Shown here: one piece after another, positions 8,653 to 16,824 of the stretch | Numbering within the stretch: position 1 is the stretch's first letter | Layout of the letters: each line of letters begins with the position of its first letter | Origin: Massilia rhizosphaerae | GTDB lineage: Bacteria; Pseudomonadota; Gammaproteobacteria; Burkholderiales; Burkholderiaceae_D | DNA: 64,000 nucleotides | Assembly: GCF_016093545.1 (NCBI RefSeq) | Contig: NZ_JADKYX010000015.1 | Location: forward strand, 27,170-91,169 | Direction: 5' to 3' | Translations under genes and position numbers: made by a program | Notes under the pieces: generated by a model | Seen by the model: the letters and a program-made list of their open reading frames with translations, nothing else | What the model was told of the DNA's origin: nothing | Database searches by the model: none

Positions 8653-9162
8653 ATGTTCAAGAAGCGTAAAGACAAGAGCGAGGAGCCGGCCCTGCTGCCG
8701 GTCTCCGGCGACGACATCGAACGGGTGCGCGAACGTTGCCGCGGCATCGTGCGCAAGCGGGCGGCCTTTTCCGCGGGCGTGTCCGTGATTCCGGTGCCGG
8801 GCGTGGACGTCGTCGCGGACTTGTCCAGCTTTGCCGTCATGGTGGAAGAGATCAACCGGGCGTTCGGCCTGTCGCCCGAGCAGATCGACCGCCTGCAGCC
8901 GCACATGCGCATCGCCGCCTACCAGGCCGTCGCGGCGCTGGGCGGTACGTTGGTGGGCAAAATCGTGACGAAGGAACTCGTCTTGAAACTGTTGCGGAAA
9001 TCGGGTGCCAAGCTGGCGGCCAAGTCGACGGCGAAGATCGTGCCGCTGGCGGGACAGGTCGCCTCGGCGGTGCTTGGTTTCGCGTTATTCAGGCAGATGG
9101 GCTATCAGCACGTGGAGGCGTGCACGCGCGTGGCGCGCGAGGTAGCGGCCGCGCCGGCGTGA
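8653..9162 (+). CDS. DUF697-like membrane-associated protein
   Basis: The 169-residue product resembles DUF697 domains: a polar N-terminus, then the segment VIPVPGVDVVADL near residue 45 and two Gly/Ala-rich hydrophobic stretches, the last ending near LGFALFRQMGY. Such domains are found as membrane-associated modules in bacteria, and no biochemical role is established. I use ATG 8653, which has GGGAG six bases upstream; the TTG at 8641 in the same frame lacks a better site. It is transcribed divergently from the response regulator and converges on minE, 22 bp away. Family assignment is moderate. Confidence 0.7.
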   Translation: MFKKRKDKSEEPALLPVSGDDIERVRERCRGIVRKRAAFSAGVSVIPVPGVDVVADLSSFAVMVEEINRAFGLSPEQIDRLQPHMRIAAYQAVAALGGTLVGKIVTKELVLKLLRKSGAKLAAKSTAKIVPLAGQVASAVLGFALFRQMGYQHVEACTRVAREVAAAPA

Positions 9163-9184
9163 ATCGGCGCGGCCGGACAACGAT

Positions 9185-9436
9185 TCAGGCGTCCGGCAGG
9201 ACGACGTTGACGTCGAGCACTTCCAGGTTGCCCTGGCGGTCGAGGGAAATCTTGATGTCCTCGGCGTTGACCTTGGTGTACTTGGAGATCACTTCGATCA
9301 GCTCGCGGTGCAGGGCCGGCAGGAAATCCGGGCCGCCGCGGCCGCTGCGTTCGCGGGCGATGATGATCTGCAGCCTTTCCTTGGCCGCTGTCGCGCTTTT
9401 CTGATTCTTGGGGAACAGGAATGAGAGCAGAGGCAT
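9185..9436 (-). CDS. minE: Cell division topological specificity factor MinE
   Basis: MinE stimulates the MinD ATPase and drives pole-to-pole oscillation of the MinCD inhibitor, so that the FtsZ ring forms at mid-cell. The 83-residue product has the usual size. Its N-terminal hydrophobic stretch MPLLSFLFPK is the membrane-targeting part, followed by the MinD-contact helix (RLQIIIARER) and the C-terminal dimerisation fold. It is the last gene of a compact minC-minD-minE operon, with its ATG one base after the minD stop. Confidence 0.96.
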   Translation of the reverse strand: MPLLSFLFPKNQKSATAAKERLQIIIARERSGRGGPDFLPALHRELIEVISKYTKVNAEDIKISLDRQGNLEVLDVNVVLPDA

Positions 9437-9437
9437 G

Positions 9438-10253
9438 TCACTTTGCTCCGAACAGACGCTGCAGGAAACCCGGCTTGTCGTAACTGGTGAAACGCAGCGG
9501 GATCTCTTCGCCGAGGAAACGCGACACGACGTCCTGGTAGGCCTGGGCCACGTCCGTGTCCTTGAAGTGGATCGCCGGATTGCCCTGGTTCGACGCGTGC
9601 AGCACGGCTTCCGATTCCGGGATGATGCCGAGCAGCGGGATGCGCAGGATTTCCTGCACGTCCTGGAACGACAGCATTTCGTCGTTTTCCACGCGGCGCG
9701 GCGAGTAGCGGGTGATCAGCAGGTGTTCCTTGACGGGCTCGCCGCCGCTCTGGGCGCGGCGCGACTTGGCCTGCAGGATGCCGAGGATGCGGTCGGAGTC
9801 GCGCACGGACGACACTTCCGGGTTGGTGACGATCAGCGCCTCGTCGGCGAACGTCAGCGCCATCAGGGCGCCGTGCTCGATGCCGGCCGGCGAATCGCAG
9901 ATGATGTACTCGAAGTCCATCTTGACCAGCTCGTTCAGCACGTTTTCCACGCCTTCCTCGGTCAGCGCGTCCTTGTCGCGCGTTTGCGACGCCGGCAGGA
10001 TGAACAGGTTGTCGCAGTGCTTGTCCTTGATCAGGGCCTGCGTCAGGCTCGCTTCGCCGTTGATGACGTTGATCAGGTCATACACGACGCGGCGCTCGCA
10101 TCCCATGATCAGGTCGAGATTGCGCAGCCCGACGTCGAAGTCGATGACGGCCGTCTTGTGGCCGCGCAACGCGAGGCCGCTCGAGAAGCTTGCGCTCGAA
10201 GTGGTCTTGCCCACACCGCCCTTGCCGGACGTTACAACGATAATTCTTGCCAT
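9438..10253 (-). CDS. minD: Septum site-determining ATPase MinD
   Basis: MinD is the membrane-cycling ATPase that recruits MinC. The 271-residue product opens with the deviant Walker A KGGVGKTT (residues 10-17), has the DSPAG segment of the Walker B region, and ends in a short basic amphipathic helix (PGFLQRLFGAK) that serves as the membrane anchor. Length and order are standard for the family. The start ATG 10253 lies 51 bp downstream of the minC stop. Confidence 0.98.
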   Translation of the reverse strand: MARIIVVTSGKGGVGKTTSSASFSSGLALRGHKTAVIDFDVGLRNLDLIMGCERRVVYDLINVINGEASLTQALIKDKHCDNLFILPASQTRDKDALTEEGVENVLNELVKMDFEYIICDSPAGIEHGALMALTFADEALIVTNPEVSSVRDSDRILGILQAKSRRAQSGGEPVKEHLLITRYSPRRVENDEMLSFQDVQEILRIPLLGIIPESEAVLHASNQGNPAIHFKDTDVAQAYQDVVSRFLGEEIPLRFTSYDKPGFLQRLFGAK

Positions 10254-10304
10254 GAAAAAATTGTGTCCTTTTAAGTATCTGGTCAGTGCTGATATAGGGG
10301 CGCT

Positions 10305-11075
10305 TTAGCTGCGGGTCGCCGAACCCAGCGATGATATATCGATTCGGTCGCCGACCAAACGGATTTGTGCCGGCTGGCGTGCGACGTCTGCGGGGAAACC
10401 TTCGTCGAACGTCCGGTAAACCCCCGCGATCGACACGAGTTCGGGCTGCAACTGCAGCGCGAAGATGCGCGCGCCCGCATTGCCGGACGCACCGGCCAGC
10501 GCGCGGCCGTGCAGCGGCGCGTACACGTGGATGCTGCCGTCGGCGATGAGCTCGGCACCGTTGTTCACGACGGCGGTCACGATCAGATCGGTGCCGCGCG
10601 CATAGATGCGCTGGCCGGCGCGCACCGGCGTGTCGACGATCATCGCGTGCACCGGGGCCGGTGCCGGCGCGGGGACCGGCGCCGGGGCCGCCGTTTCGGC
10701 CGGCGCGGCCGCAGGTTGTTCGCGTTCGCGTCCCGCGCCGGTCGAGAGGCCGCTGGAACCGTCGTCCAGGAACAGGTCGTGGGCGCGGATCACGTCGTGC
10801 AGCTTGGCCGGCGCGCCGCGCACGGCGACGGCGTTCAGCCGGTACTTCTTGAGCAGCGCGACGAGCGCCTCCCAATCGATGTGCGCGGCGTCGTCGGCGA
10901 TGCCGGCGACGTCGATGACGGCGAATTCATCCTCGAAGAAATCGGAGACACCCCCGGTCATCTGCTTGAGCGCGGCGTCGATCGCGATCGGATCGGCCGA
11001 GTGCAGGATGGTCGAAATGGCCACGACCGTGGAGATCTTGATTTCGATGGGCAGGGAGCTCGGGCTTTTGGGCAT
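10305..11075 (-). CDS. minC: Septum site-determining protein MinC
   Basis: MinC blocks FtsZ assembly where MinD places it. The 256-residue product has the N-terminal FtsZ-inhibiting domain (about 1-115), a Pro/Ala-rich linker (about 125-150), and the C-terminal right-handed beta-helix domain that binds MinD, with repeats such as RAGQRIYARGTDLIV and the G-A-RIFALQL segment. The long Pro-Ala linker is common in Burkholderiales. It is the first gene of the min operon. The 598-bp spacer upstream, shared with phaA, must hold its promoter. Confidence 0.95.
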   Translation of the reverse strand: MPKSPSSLPIEIKISTVVAISTILHSADPIAIDAALKQMTGGVSDFFEDEFAVIDVAGIADDAAHIDWEALVALLKKYRLNAVAVRGAPAKLHDVIRAHDLFLDDGSSGLSTGAGREREQPAAAPAETAAPAPVPAPAPAPVHAMIVDTPVRAGQRIYARGTDLIVTAVVNNGAELIADGSIHVYAPLHGRALAGASGNAGARIFALQLQPELVSIAGVYRTFDEGFPADVARQPAQIRLVGDRIDISSLGSATRS

Positions 11076-11210
11076 AAATCAATGTGGTTGGCTTAGCCCG
11101 TGCATTCTACTGTGAAATTTCGCCCAACGGAAAAGGGTTTTGGCTTGGCTTATACAGCGGGAAACCCATGTTTCCTGAACAAAAAAAATGAACAATAAAA
11201 GAGCTCATCA

Positions 11211-11276
11211 TTAAGCAAAATCAATAGAAAGACTGTTTTTTCCGATGAATAAGCTGATAAGATTGATTTTGCTTAA
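11211..11276. repeat. 15-bp perfect inverted repeat in the minC-phaA spacer
   Basis: TTAAGCAAAATCAAT at 11211-11225 is repeated exactly as its reverse complement at 11262-11276, separated by 36 bp. The surrounding stretch (about 11140-11290) is strongly AT-rich against its flanks and has no gene. It may be a regulatory site for the divergent minC and phaA transcripts or the arms of a hairpin. There is no T-tract placed to make it an ordinary terminator. Confidence 0.65.
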
Positions 11277-11389
11277 ACAAACTTTAAGCGAGGTCACTAA
11301 TATTGTTGGCTTTCTGTCCAAGCCTGAGCGGAGATTGTGATTCATCAAGCGCACGACGTGGTCGACCTGCCGCGCACACCGGTGGGAAC

Positions 11390-11499
11390 CTCGAAAAACC
11401 GTAAGCGAGCGGCCGCAGTTGCGGTTGAGAAGCGCAGCTGTACGAGGAGTACAGCGAGCATCGCAGACCGCAAATGCAACGCGCAGCAGGTTTTTCGAG
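11390..11499. ncRNA. Nested three-helix hairpin upstream of phaA (candidate structured RNA)
   Basis: Three nested pairings are visible. The outer helix is CTCGAAAAACC (11390-11400) with GGTTTTTCGAG (11489-11499). The middle helix is TTGCGGT (11419-11425) with ACCGCAA (11467-11473). The inner helix is GCTGTAC (11437-11443) with GTACAGC (11449-11455) closing a 5-base loop. All are perfect Watson-Crick pairs in the right order, giving a 110-nt extended stem. The strand is uncertain because both strands fold alike. It could be a leader RNA of phaA, a small RNA, or a palindromic mobile repeat. No known RNA family is recognised. Confidence 0.45.
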
Positions 11500-11639
11500 C
11501 TTCGCCGGTGTTAGCCGCATCCCATGCGATCCATGCATGCGGATCCGCCACCGGCCCGTTGCAATCGTTGTGCTGGTTTTCGGATTCTTCCAGGCCTGGC
11601 CAGAACAAGGCCGACAGCAGGGCTGTCCACTCATTGAAC

Positions 11640-11658
11640 CCCGGCCGTTGGGGCCGGG
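11640..11658 (+). promoter_or_regulatory. GC hairpin just before the phaA ribosome binding site
   Basis: CCCGGCC (11640-11646) pairs with GGCCGGG (11652-11658) around a 5-base loop, ending five bases before the GGAG ribosome binding site (11664-11667) of phaA. There is no following T-tract. It may stabilise the mRNA end or affect initiation; this is inference. Confidence 0.45.
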
Positions 11659-11673
11659 ATACCGGAGATTGAT

Positions 11674-12849
11674 ATGGAAGATGTCGTAATCGTGGCCGCC
11701 GGCCGTACTGCAATCGGCAAGTTCGGCGGCACGCTCTCAAAAATTCCGGCTGCCGAGCTAGGCGCCCAGGTCATCAAGCACCTGCTGACGAAGACGGGCA
11801 TCGATCCGGCCGCCGTCAGCGAAGTCATCATGGGCCAGGTCCTGACGGCCGGCGTGGGCCAGAACCCGGCCCGCCAGGCCGTGATCAAGAGCGGCCTGCC
11901 GGACAAAGTGCCGGCCTTCACCCTCAACATGGTGTGCGGCTCCGGCCTGCGCGCCACCCACCTGGCGGCCCAGGCCATCAAGTGCGGCGACGCCTCCATC
12001 GTGATCGCCGGCGGCCAGGAAAACATGAGCGCCTCGCCGCACGTGCTGAACGGTTCGCGCGACGGCTTCCGCATGGGCGACGCCAAGCTGACCGACACGA
12101 TGATCGTCGACGGCCTGTGGGACGTCTACAACCAGTACCACATGGGCGTGACGGCCGAGAACGTCGCGCGCAAGTACGAGATTTCGCGCCAGGAACAGGA
12201 CGAATTCGCGCTGCAATCGCAGCTGAAGGCGGAAGCGGCCATGAAGGCCGGCAAGTTCAAGGACGAGATCATCCCGGTCGAGATCGTTTCCAAGAAGGGC
12301 ACCACCGTGTTCGATACCGACGAGTATCCGAAGCACGGCGCCACCCTGGAAGGCCTGACGAGCCTGCGTCCGGCGTTCAATAAAGAGGGCTCCGTCACCG
12401 CCGGCAACGCGTCCGGCCTGAACGACGGCGCCGCCGCCGTGATCATGATGTCGGCCTCGAAGGCCAAGGAACTGGGCCTGACCCCGATCGCCCGCATCAA
12501 GGCCTATTCGTCGGCCGGCCTGGACCCGGCCATCATGGGCATGGGTCCCGTCGACGCCGCCCGCCAGTGCCTGGAAAAGGCCGGCTGGAAGCACGAAGAC
12601 GTCGACCTGATGGAAATCAACGAAGCCTTCGCCGCCCAGGCCGTCGCCGTCAACAAGCAGATGGGCTGGGATACGTCGAAGATCAACGTCAACGGCGGCG
12701 CGATCGCGCTGGGCCACCCGATCGGCGCCTCGGGCGCACGCGTGCTGGTGACCCTGCTGCACGAAATGATCCGTCGCGACGCCAAGAAGGGCCTGGCCGC
12801 CCTGTGCATCGGCGGCGGCATGGGCGTCGCCCTGGCGGTCGAGCGCTGA
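11674..12849 (+). CDS. phaA: Acetyl-CoA C-acetyltransferase (beta-ketothiolase)
   Basis: This thiolase condenses two acetyl-CoA to acetoacetyl-CoA, the first step to polyhydroxybutyrate, and can run in reverse for degradation. The 391-residue product shows the acyl-accepting Cys88 in NMVCGSG, the catalytic His348 in GHPIG, and Cys378 in CIGGGMG. Length matches biosynthetic thiolases. The start ATG 11674 has GGAG six bases before it. The gene sits 44 bp upstream of an acetoacetyl-CoA reductase, which points to PHB synthesis, although the polymerase phaC is not in the window. The name atoB would also fit on sequence alone. Confidence 0.93.
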   Translation: MEDVVIVAAGRTAIGKFGGTLSKIPAAELGAQVIKHLLTKTGIDPAAVSEVIMGQVLTAGVGQNPARQAVIKSGLPDKVPAFTLNMVCGSGLRATHLAAQAIKCGDASIVIAGGQENMSASPHVLNGSRDGFRMGDAKLTDTMIVDGLWDVYNQYHMGVTAENVARKYEISRQEQDEFALQSQLKAEAAMKAGKFKDEIIPVEIVSKKGTTVFDTDEYPKHGATLEGLTSLRPAFNKEGSVTAGNASGLNDGAAAVIMMSASKAKELGLTPIARIKAYSSAGLDPAIMGMGPVDAARQCLEKAGWKHEDVDLMEINEAFAAQAVAVNKQMGWDTSKINVNGGAIALGHPIGASGARVLVTLLHEMIRRDAKKGLAALCIGGGMGVALAVER

Positions 12850-12893
12850 ATCGACAAATCTATTCGAAATAAGTGAAAAACTAGGAGAAGACG

Positions 12894-13634
12894 ATGGCAA
12901 GAGTGGCATTAGTGACCGGCGGCATGGGCGGCCTGGGTGAAGCAATCTGCATCAAGCTGGCGGCGCTCGGCTACAAGGTCGTGACGACGTACTCGCCGGG
13001 CAGCAAGAAGGCGGAAGGCTGGCTTGCCGCGATGCGCGAACAAGGTCACGACTTCAAGGCCTACGAATGCGACGTGTCCGATTACGACTCGGCCCAGGCC
13101 TGCGTGGCCAAGGTCGTGCAGGAAGTCGGCCCGGTCGACGTGCTGGTCAACAACGCCGGTATCACGCGCGATATGACGTTCAAGAAGATGGACAAGGTTA
13201 ATTGGGACGCGGTCATGAAGACCAATCTCGATTCCGTGTTCAACATGACGAAGCCCGTGGCCGACGGCATGGTCGAGCGCGGCTGGGGCCGCATCATCAA
13301 CATCTCGTCCGTCAACGGCCAGAAGGGTGCGTTCGGCCAGACCAACTATTCGGCGGCCAAGGCCGGCATCCACGGCTTCACGAAGGCCCTGGCGCTGGAA
13401 GTGGCGCGCAAGGGCGTGACCGTGAACACCATCTCGCCGGGCTATATCGGCACCAAGATGGTCACCGACATCCCGGCCGAAGTGCTGGAATCGAAGATCC
13501 TGCCGCAGATCCCGATGGGTCGCCTGGGCAAGCCGGAAGAAGTGGCCGGCCTGGTCGCCTACCTGTCTTCGGACGAGGCAGCCTTCGTCACCGGCGCCAA
13601 CATCGCCATCAACGGCGGCCAGCACATGCAATAA
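12894..13634 (+). CDS. phaB: Acetoacetyl-CoA reductase
   Basis: PhaB reduces acetoacetyl-CoA to (R)-3-hydroxybutyryl-CoA with NADPH, supplying the PHB monomer. The 246-residue short-chain dehydrogenase has the cofactor loop TGGMGGLG (8-15), NNAG (86-89) and the catalytic Ser139-Tyr152-Lys156 set. The segments DVLVNNAGITRDMTFKKM and NGGQHMQ at the end are characteristic of PhaB. An AGGAGA ribosome binding site precedes the ATG. It is the second gene of the phaA operon and ends 25 bp before a strong terminator. Confidence 0.95.
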   Translation: MARVALVTGGMGGLGEAICIKLAALGYKVVTTYSPGSKKAEGWLAAMREQGHDFKAYECDVSDYDSAQACVAKVVQEVGPVDVLVNNAGITRDMTFKKMDKVNWDAVMKTNLDSVFNMTKPVADGMVERGWGRIINISSVNGQKGAFGQTNYSAAKAGIHGFTKALALEVARKGVTVNTISPGYIGTKMVTDIPAEVLESKILPQIPMGRLGKPEEVAGLVAYLSSDEAAFVTGANIAINGGQHMQ

Positions 13635-13658
13635 GCGCGGCCGCCCGCCCCGCATCGA

Positions 13659-13684
13659 CACCGCCTCCGGGCGGTGTTTTTTTT
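13659..13684 (+). terminator. Rho-independent terminator of phaAB
   Basis: CACCGCC (13659-13665) pairs with GGCGGTG (13670-13676) around a 4-base loop and is followed by eight T residues. It lies 25 bp after the phaB stop. Confidence 0.9.
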
Positions 13685-13689
13685 GCCAA

Positions 13690-13892
13690 AATTCGGGGTC
13701 AGAGCATTTTTTTCGCAAAATTCGGGGTCAGAGCACTTTTTCGAAACATGGTCAGCGGGAAAGTCTGAAAGCGTAACCTCGTCGATTCGATGCGAAAGCC
13801 GCGCGATTGGCACAACACCGTTGCGTCCACGCTCGCCGCGAAAAAGTGCTCTGACCCCGAATTTCGAAAAAAATATGCTCTGACCCCGAATT
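13690..13892. repeat. Composite inverted-repeat element, copy 2
   Basis: Two direct copies of AATTCGGGGTCAGAGCA (13690-13706 and 13719-13735) face two inverted copies, TGCTCTGACCCCGAATT (13847-13863 and 13876-13892). The core of about 110 bp is unrelated by eye to the core of the element at 5035-5254. However, the inner flank GAAAAAGTGCTCTGACC is shared with that copy in reverse orientation, extended by a similar ACATGnTTC. The element sits directly after the phaAB terminator and fills most of the 350-bp gap before the DUF2750 gene; nothing else is seen there. Confidence 0.85.
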
Positions 13893-13984
13893 TGGGGCCC
13901 GAATTTGGCTTGCGCGCCGGCGGTGGGGCCATGTGTCGTATGCTCGTGGCGAGGGCCGCCGCCGGGCGTGCGAGGGACTGGGCG

Positions 13985-14371
13985 ATGATCGATACTGAAC
14001 AAGTGAAGGCCGTGGTGCGCTTGCCGGCGCCGCAGCGCTATGAATATTTCGTCAAGCGGGTGGCCGCCACGGGCGTCGTGTGGGGCCTGTACCGTAACGG
14101 CTGGGCGCTGGCGAAGAAGGATGACGGCACGCTCGTGTTCGCGATGTGGCCGGACCGCGCATTCGCCCAGCTGTGCGCCGAATTCGAGTGGGAAGGCTAT
14201 GAGCCGCACGCGTTTTCGCTGGACGAGCTGCTGGGCGAGCTGCTGCCCCAGCTGCAGCAGGACGGCCTCGTGCCCGGCATCTTCCGCACCCCTGGCTCGA
14301 AAGGCGTGATGCCGACGCCGGGCCTGCTGCGCGTGGACCTCGAGGACGAATTGCGCAGCCTCGACGCGTGA
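13985..14371 (+). CDS. DUF2750 domain protein
   Basis: The 128-residue product matches the small DUF2750 family, which has no known function. Recognisable features are the N-terminal RYEYFVKRVAATGVVWGL segment, the WPDRAFAQLC segment and a single compact domain with no signal peptide. I chose ATG 13985 because upstream in-frame codons would translate repeat copy 2. It is followed after 48 bp by the PLP enzyme gene, so both may be co-transcribed. Confidence 0.75.
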   Translation: MIDTEQVKAVVRLPAPQRYEYFVKRVAATGVVWGLYRNGWALAKKDDGTLVFAMWPDRAFAQLCAEFEWEGYEPHAFSLDELLGELLPQLQQDGLVPGIFRTPGSKGVMPTPGLLRVDLEDELRSLDA

Positions 14372-14419
14372 CGACTCTGCTACGATCATGCGGTCGACGC
14401 CAACCGAGAAGGGGACACC

Positions 14420-15739
14420 ATGAACGCATTGCCGCACGGCGCACTCGCCTTGTCCAGCCTGGAAGAACAGATGCTGCAGCCCGGCGTGAAGGGCTTGCCG
14501 TTGACGGCGCCGCTGCGCCAGGGCGCCATCGGCGTGCAGGGGTGGAACGTGCTGCATGGCGATACGAGCTATCCCGTCGCGGTATTGAAAACGTCCGCGC
14601 TGCGCCATAATCTCGAATGGATGCGCGACTTCTGCGCGCGTCACGGGGTGCGCATCGCGCCGCACGGCAAGACGACGATGTGCCCGCAGCTGTTCGGCGC
14701 CCAGCTGGCCAACGGCGCCTGGGGCATCACCCTGGCGAACGCCGTGCAGGTGCGGGTGGCGCACCGCTTCGGCGTGCGCCGCGTGCTCGTCGCGAACCAG
14801 CTCGTCGCGCGCAGCGACGTGCGCATGGTGCTGCAACTGCTGCACGAGGATCCTGGCTTCGAATGCGTCGTGCTGGCCGATTCGCTGGCGGGCGTCGCGC
14901 GCCTGTCCGAGGAAGTCGACAATCATCCGCTCACGCGGCCCTTGTCGGTGCTCGTCGAGCTGGGCCTGTCGGGCAAGCGCGCCGGCTGCCGCACGCCGGA
15001 GGAAGCGTTGACGGTGGCGCGCGCCGTCGAACGGGCGCCGGGCCTCGTGCTGGCCGGCTTCGAAGGCTATGAAGGTTTGCTCGTGTCGGATGACCACGAC
15101 GCCGACCTGCGCGCCGTGTCCAGCTTCGTCGCGCGCCTGTGCGCGCTCGTGCGCGAGGCCGACGACGAAGGCCTGTTCGGCGCGCGCGAGATCCTCGTGA
15201 CGGCCGGCGGCTCGTCCTACTTCGACCTCGTCGCGCGCGGCTTCCAGGAACTGCACGGCCTGTCGCTGCCGCTCGTTCCCGTGCTGCGCAGCGGCTGCTA
15301 CCTGACGAGCGACCACGGCATGTACCAGCGCCACATCGCGGCGCTCGACGCGCGCGAACGCACGGCGCCGGACCACGGATTGCGGCCGGCGCTGGAGATC
15401 TGGAGCGTCGTGCTGTCGCGTCCCGAACCGGGCCTCGCGATCCTCACGATGGGCAAGCGCGACGCGTCGCACGACGCCGGCCTGCCGCTGCCGCTGTGGC
15501 ACCACCATCCCGGCCCGGGCGCCGCGCACGGGCTGCCGGACGGCTGCGAGATCGTCAAGATGAACGACCAGCACGCCTACCTGCAGCTGCCGGAAGGCCC
15601 GATCCGCGACATGCTCGCGGTGGGCGACCTGGTCGGCTGCGGCATCTCGCATCCGTGCACGACGTTCGACCGCTGGCCGCTGCTGCTGGCCGTGGACGAC
15701 GACTACGCCGTGGAATTCGCGCTCAACACTTTCTTCTAG
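14420..15739 (+). CDS. D-serine dehydratase-like / amino-acid deaminase, fold-type III PLP enzyme
   Basis: The protein has an alanine-racemase-like N-terminal barrel with the PLP lysine in PHGKTTMCP (Lys84) and a C-terminal domain with HPCTTFDRW, which supplies the His and Cys zinc ligands known in eukaryotic-type D-serine dehydratase. Such enzymes eliminate water from D-serine, or in the related D-threonine aldolases cleave beta-hydroxy D-amino acids. At 439 residues it is of the usual size for the bacterial 'amino acid deaminase' group. The exact substrate cannot be read from the sequence. The ATG at 14420 is preceded by GAAGGGG. The pip gene follows 55 bp later. Confidence 0.82.
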   Translation: MNALPHGALALSSLEEQMLQPGVKGLPLTAPLRQGAIGVQGWNVLHGDTSYPVAVLKTSALRHNLEWMRDFCARHGVRIAPHGKTTMCPQLFGAQLANGAWGITLANAVQVRVAHRFGVRRVLVANQLVARSDVRMVLQLLHEDPGFECVVLADSLAGVARLSEEVDNHPLTRPLSVLVELGLSGKRAGCRTPEEALTVARAVERAPGLVLAGFEGYEGLLVSDDHDADLRAVSSFVARLCALVREADDEGLFGAREILVTAGGSSYFDLVARGFQELHGLSLPLVPVLRSGCYLTSDHGMYQRHIAALDARERTAPDHGLRPALEIWSVVLSRPEPGLAILTMGKRDASHDAGLPLPLWHHHPGPGAAHGLPDGCEIVKMNDQHAYLQLPEGPIRDMLAVGDLVGCGISHPCTTFDRWPLLLAVDDDYAVEFALNTFF

Positions 15740-15794
15740 AACGGCCGGGCGGTAGGCTACAATCGGTTGTCGTTTTTTCGCTGACCGATCCGCC

Positions 15795-16751
15795 ATGCCC
15801 GCCACCCCGCCGTCGCTGTTCCCGCCCATCCTCCCGAATCGCCACGGCATGCTGGCCGTGGACGACCTGCACACGATTTATTGGGAAGAGGTGGGCAACC
15901 CGAACGGCATCCCCGTCGTGTTCCTGCACGGCGGCCCGGGCGCCGGACTGTCGCCGCAGCACCGCCGCTTCTTCGACCCGGCCACGTACCGCGTGATCCT
16001 GTTCGACCAGCGCGGCGCCGGCAAGTCGACGCCGCTGGGCGAGTGGCGCAACAACACGACGCAGCTGCTCATCCAGGACATCGAACGCCTGCGCGCGATG
16101 TTCGGCATCGAGCGCTGGCTCGTGTTCGGCGGCTCGTGGGGCTCGACCTTGGCGCTGGCCTACGGACAGGCGCATCCGGAGCGCTGCCTGGGCTTCGTCC
16201 TGCGCGGGATTTTTCTCTGCACCCCGGCCGAGATCGAATTTTTTCTGTACGGCGTGCAGTGGTTCTATCCGGAGCTGTACGACGATTTCATCGCGCCGAT
16301 CCCGCTTGACGAGCGCGGCGACCTGCTGGCGGCATACGCGAAGCGCCTGCTGTGCGACGATCCGCAGCAGTACTGGCCCGCCGCGCGCGCGTGGAGCCGC
16401 TTCGAGGGCCGCCGCGTGTTCCTGCTGCCGCAGGAAGAGGAACACATGTCCGACACGCTCGACCTGGGCGTGGGCCGGCTCGAATCGCACTACATGGCGC
16501 ACCGTGGCTTCCTCGAGCCGGACCAGCTGCTGCGCGACGTCGGCCGCATCGCCCACCTGCCGGCCGTGATCGTGCAGGGCCGCTACGACGTGATCTGCCC
16601 GCCGCTGTCGGCCTACCGCCTGCACCAGGCCTGGGCCGGGTCGCGTCTGCGCATGATTCCCGACGCCGGTCACGGCGCGCTGGAGGTGGGCATCGCCCGC
16701 GCGCTCGTCGCCGCCACGGAACAGTTCAAACGCTACGGCCGCTTCGATTGA
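15795..16751 (+). CDS. pip: Prolyl aminopeptidase (S33)
   Basis: This cytosolic alpha/beta-hydrolase removes N-terminal proline from peptides. The 318-residue product has the oxyanion segment HGGPGAG (45-51), the nucleophile elbow GGSWGS with Ser114, and the C-terminal GHGA histidine. The segment GRYDVICP holds the catalytic Asp. Length and motif order match the bacterial single-domain proline iminopeptidases. It lies in a run of plus-strand genes with modest gaps; a shared function with its neighbours is not evident. Confidence 0.93.
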   Translation: MPATPPSLFPPILPNRHGMLAVDDLHTIYWEEVGNPNGIPVVFLHGGPGAGLSPQHRRFFDPATYRVILFDQRGAGKSTPLGEWRNNTTQLLIQDIERLRAMFGIERWLVFGGSWGSTLALAYGQAHPERCLGFVLRGIFLCTPAEIEFFLYGVQWFYPELYDDFIAPIPLDERGDLLAAYAKRLLCDDPQQYWPAARAWSRFEGRRVFLLPQEEEHMSDTLDLGVGRLESHYMAHRGFLEPDQLLRDVGRIAHLPAVIVQGRYDVICPPLSAYRLHQAWAGSRLRMIPDAGHGALEVGIARALVAATEQFKRYGRFD

Positions 16752-16824
16752 AACCAGGCGCGGGACCCAGGCCGCCGCCTGCTACACTGTCCCCAGCTTC
16801 TTACAATAACGACAAGCTACCCGC

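Noticed and set aside
11284..11740. Short frames on both strands in the minC-phaA spacer
   Set aside because: They overlap the nested hairpin, lack good ribosome binding sites and have no domain. The region is better read as non-coding.
13559..15874. A 771-codon minus-strand frame over repeat copy 2 and the PLP enzyme
   Set aside because: It would translate both inverted-repeat ends and lies antisense to genes with clear motifs.
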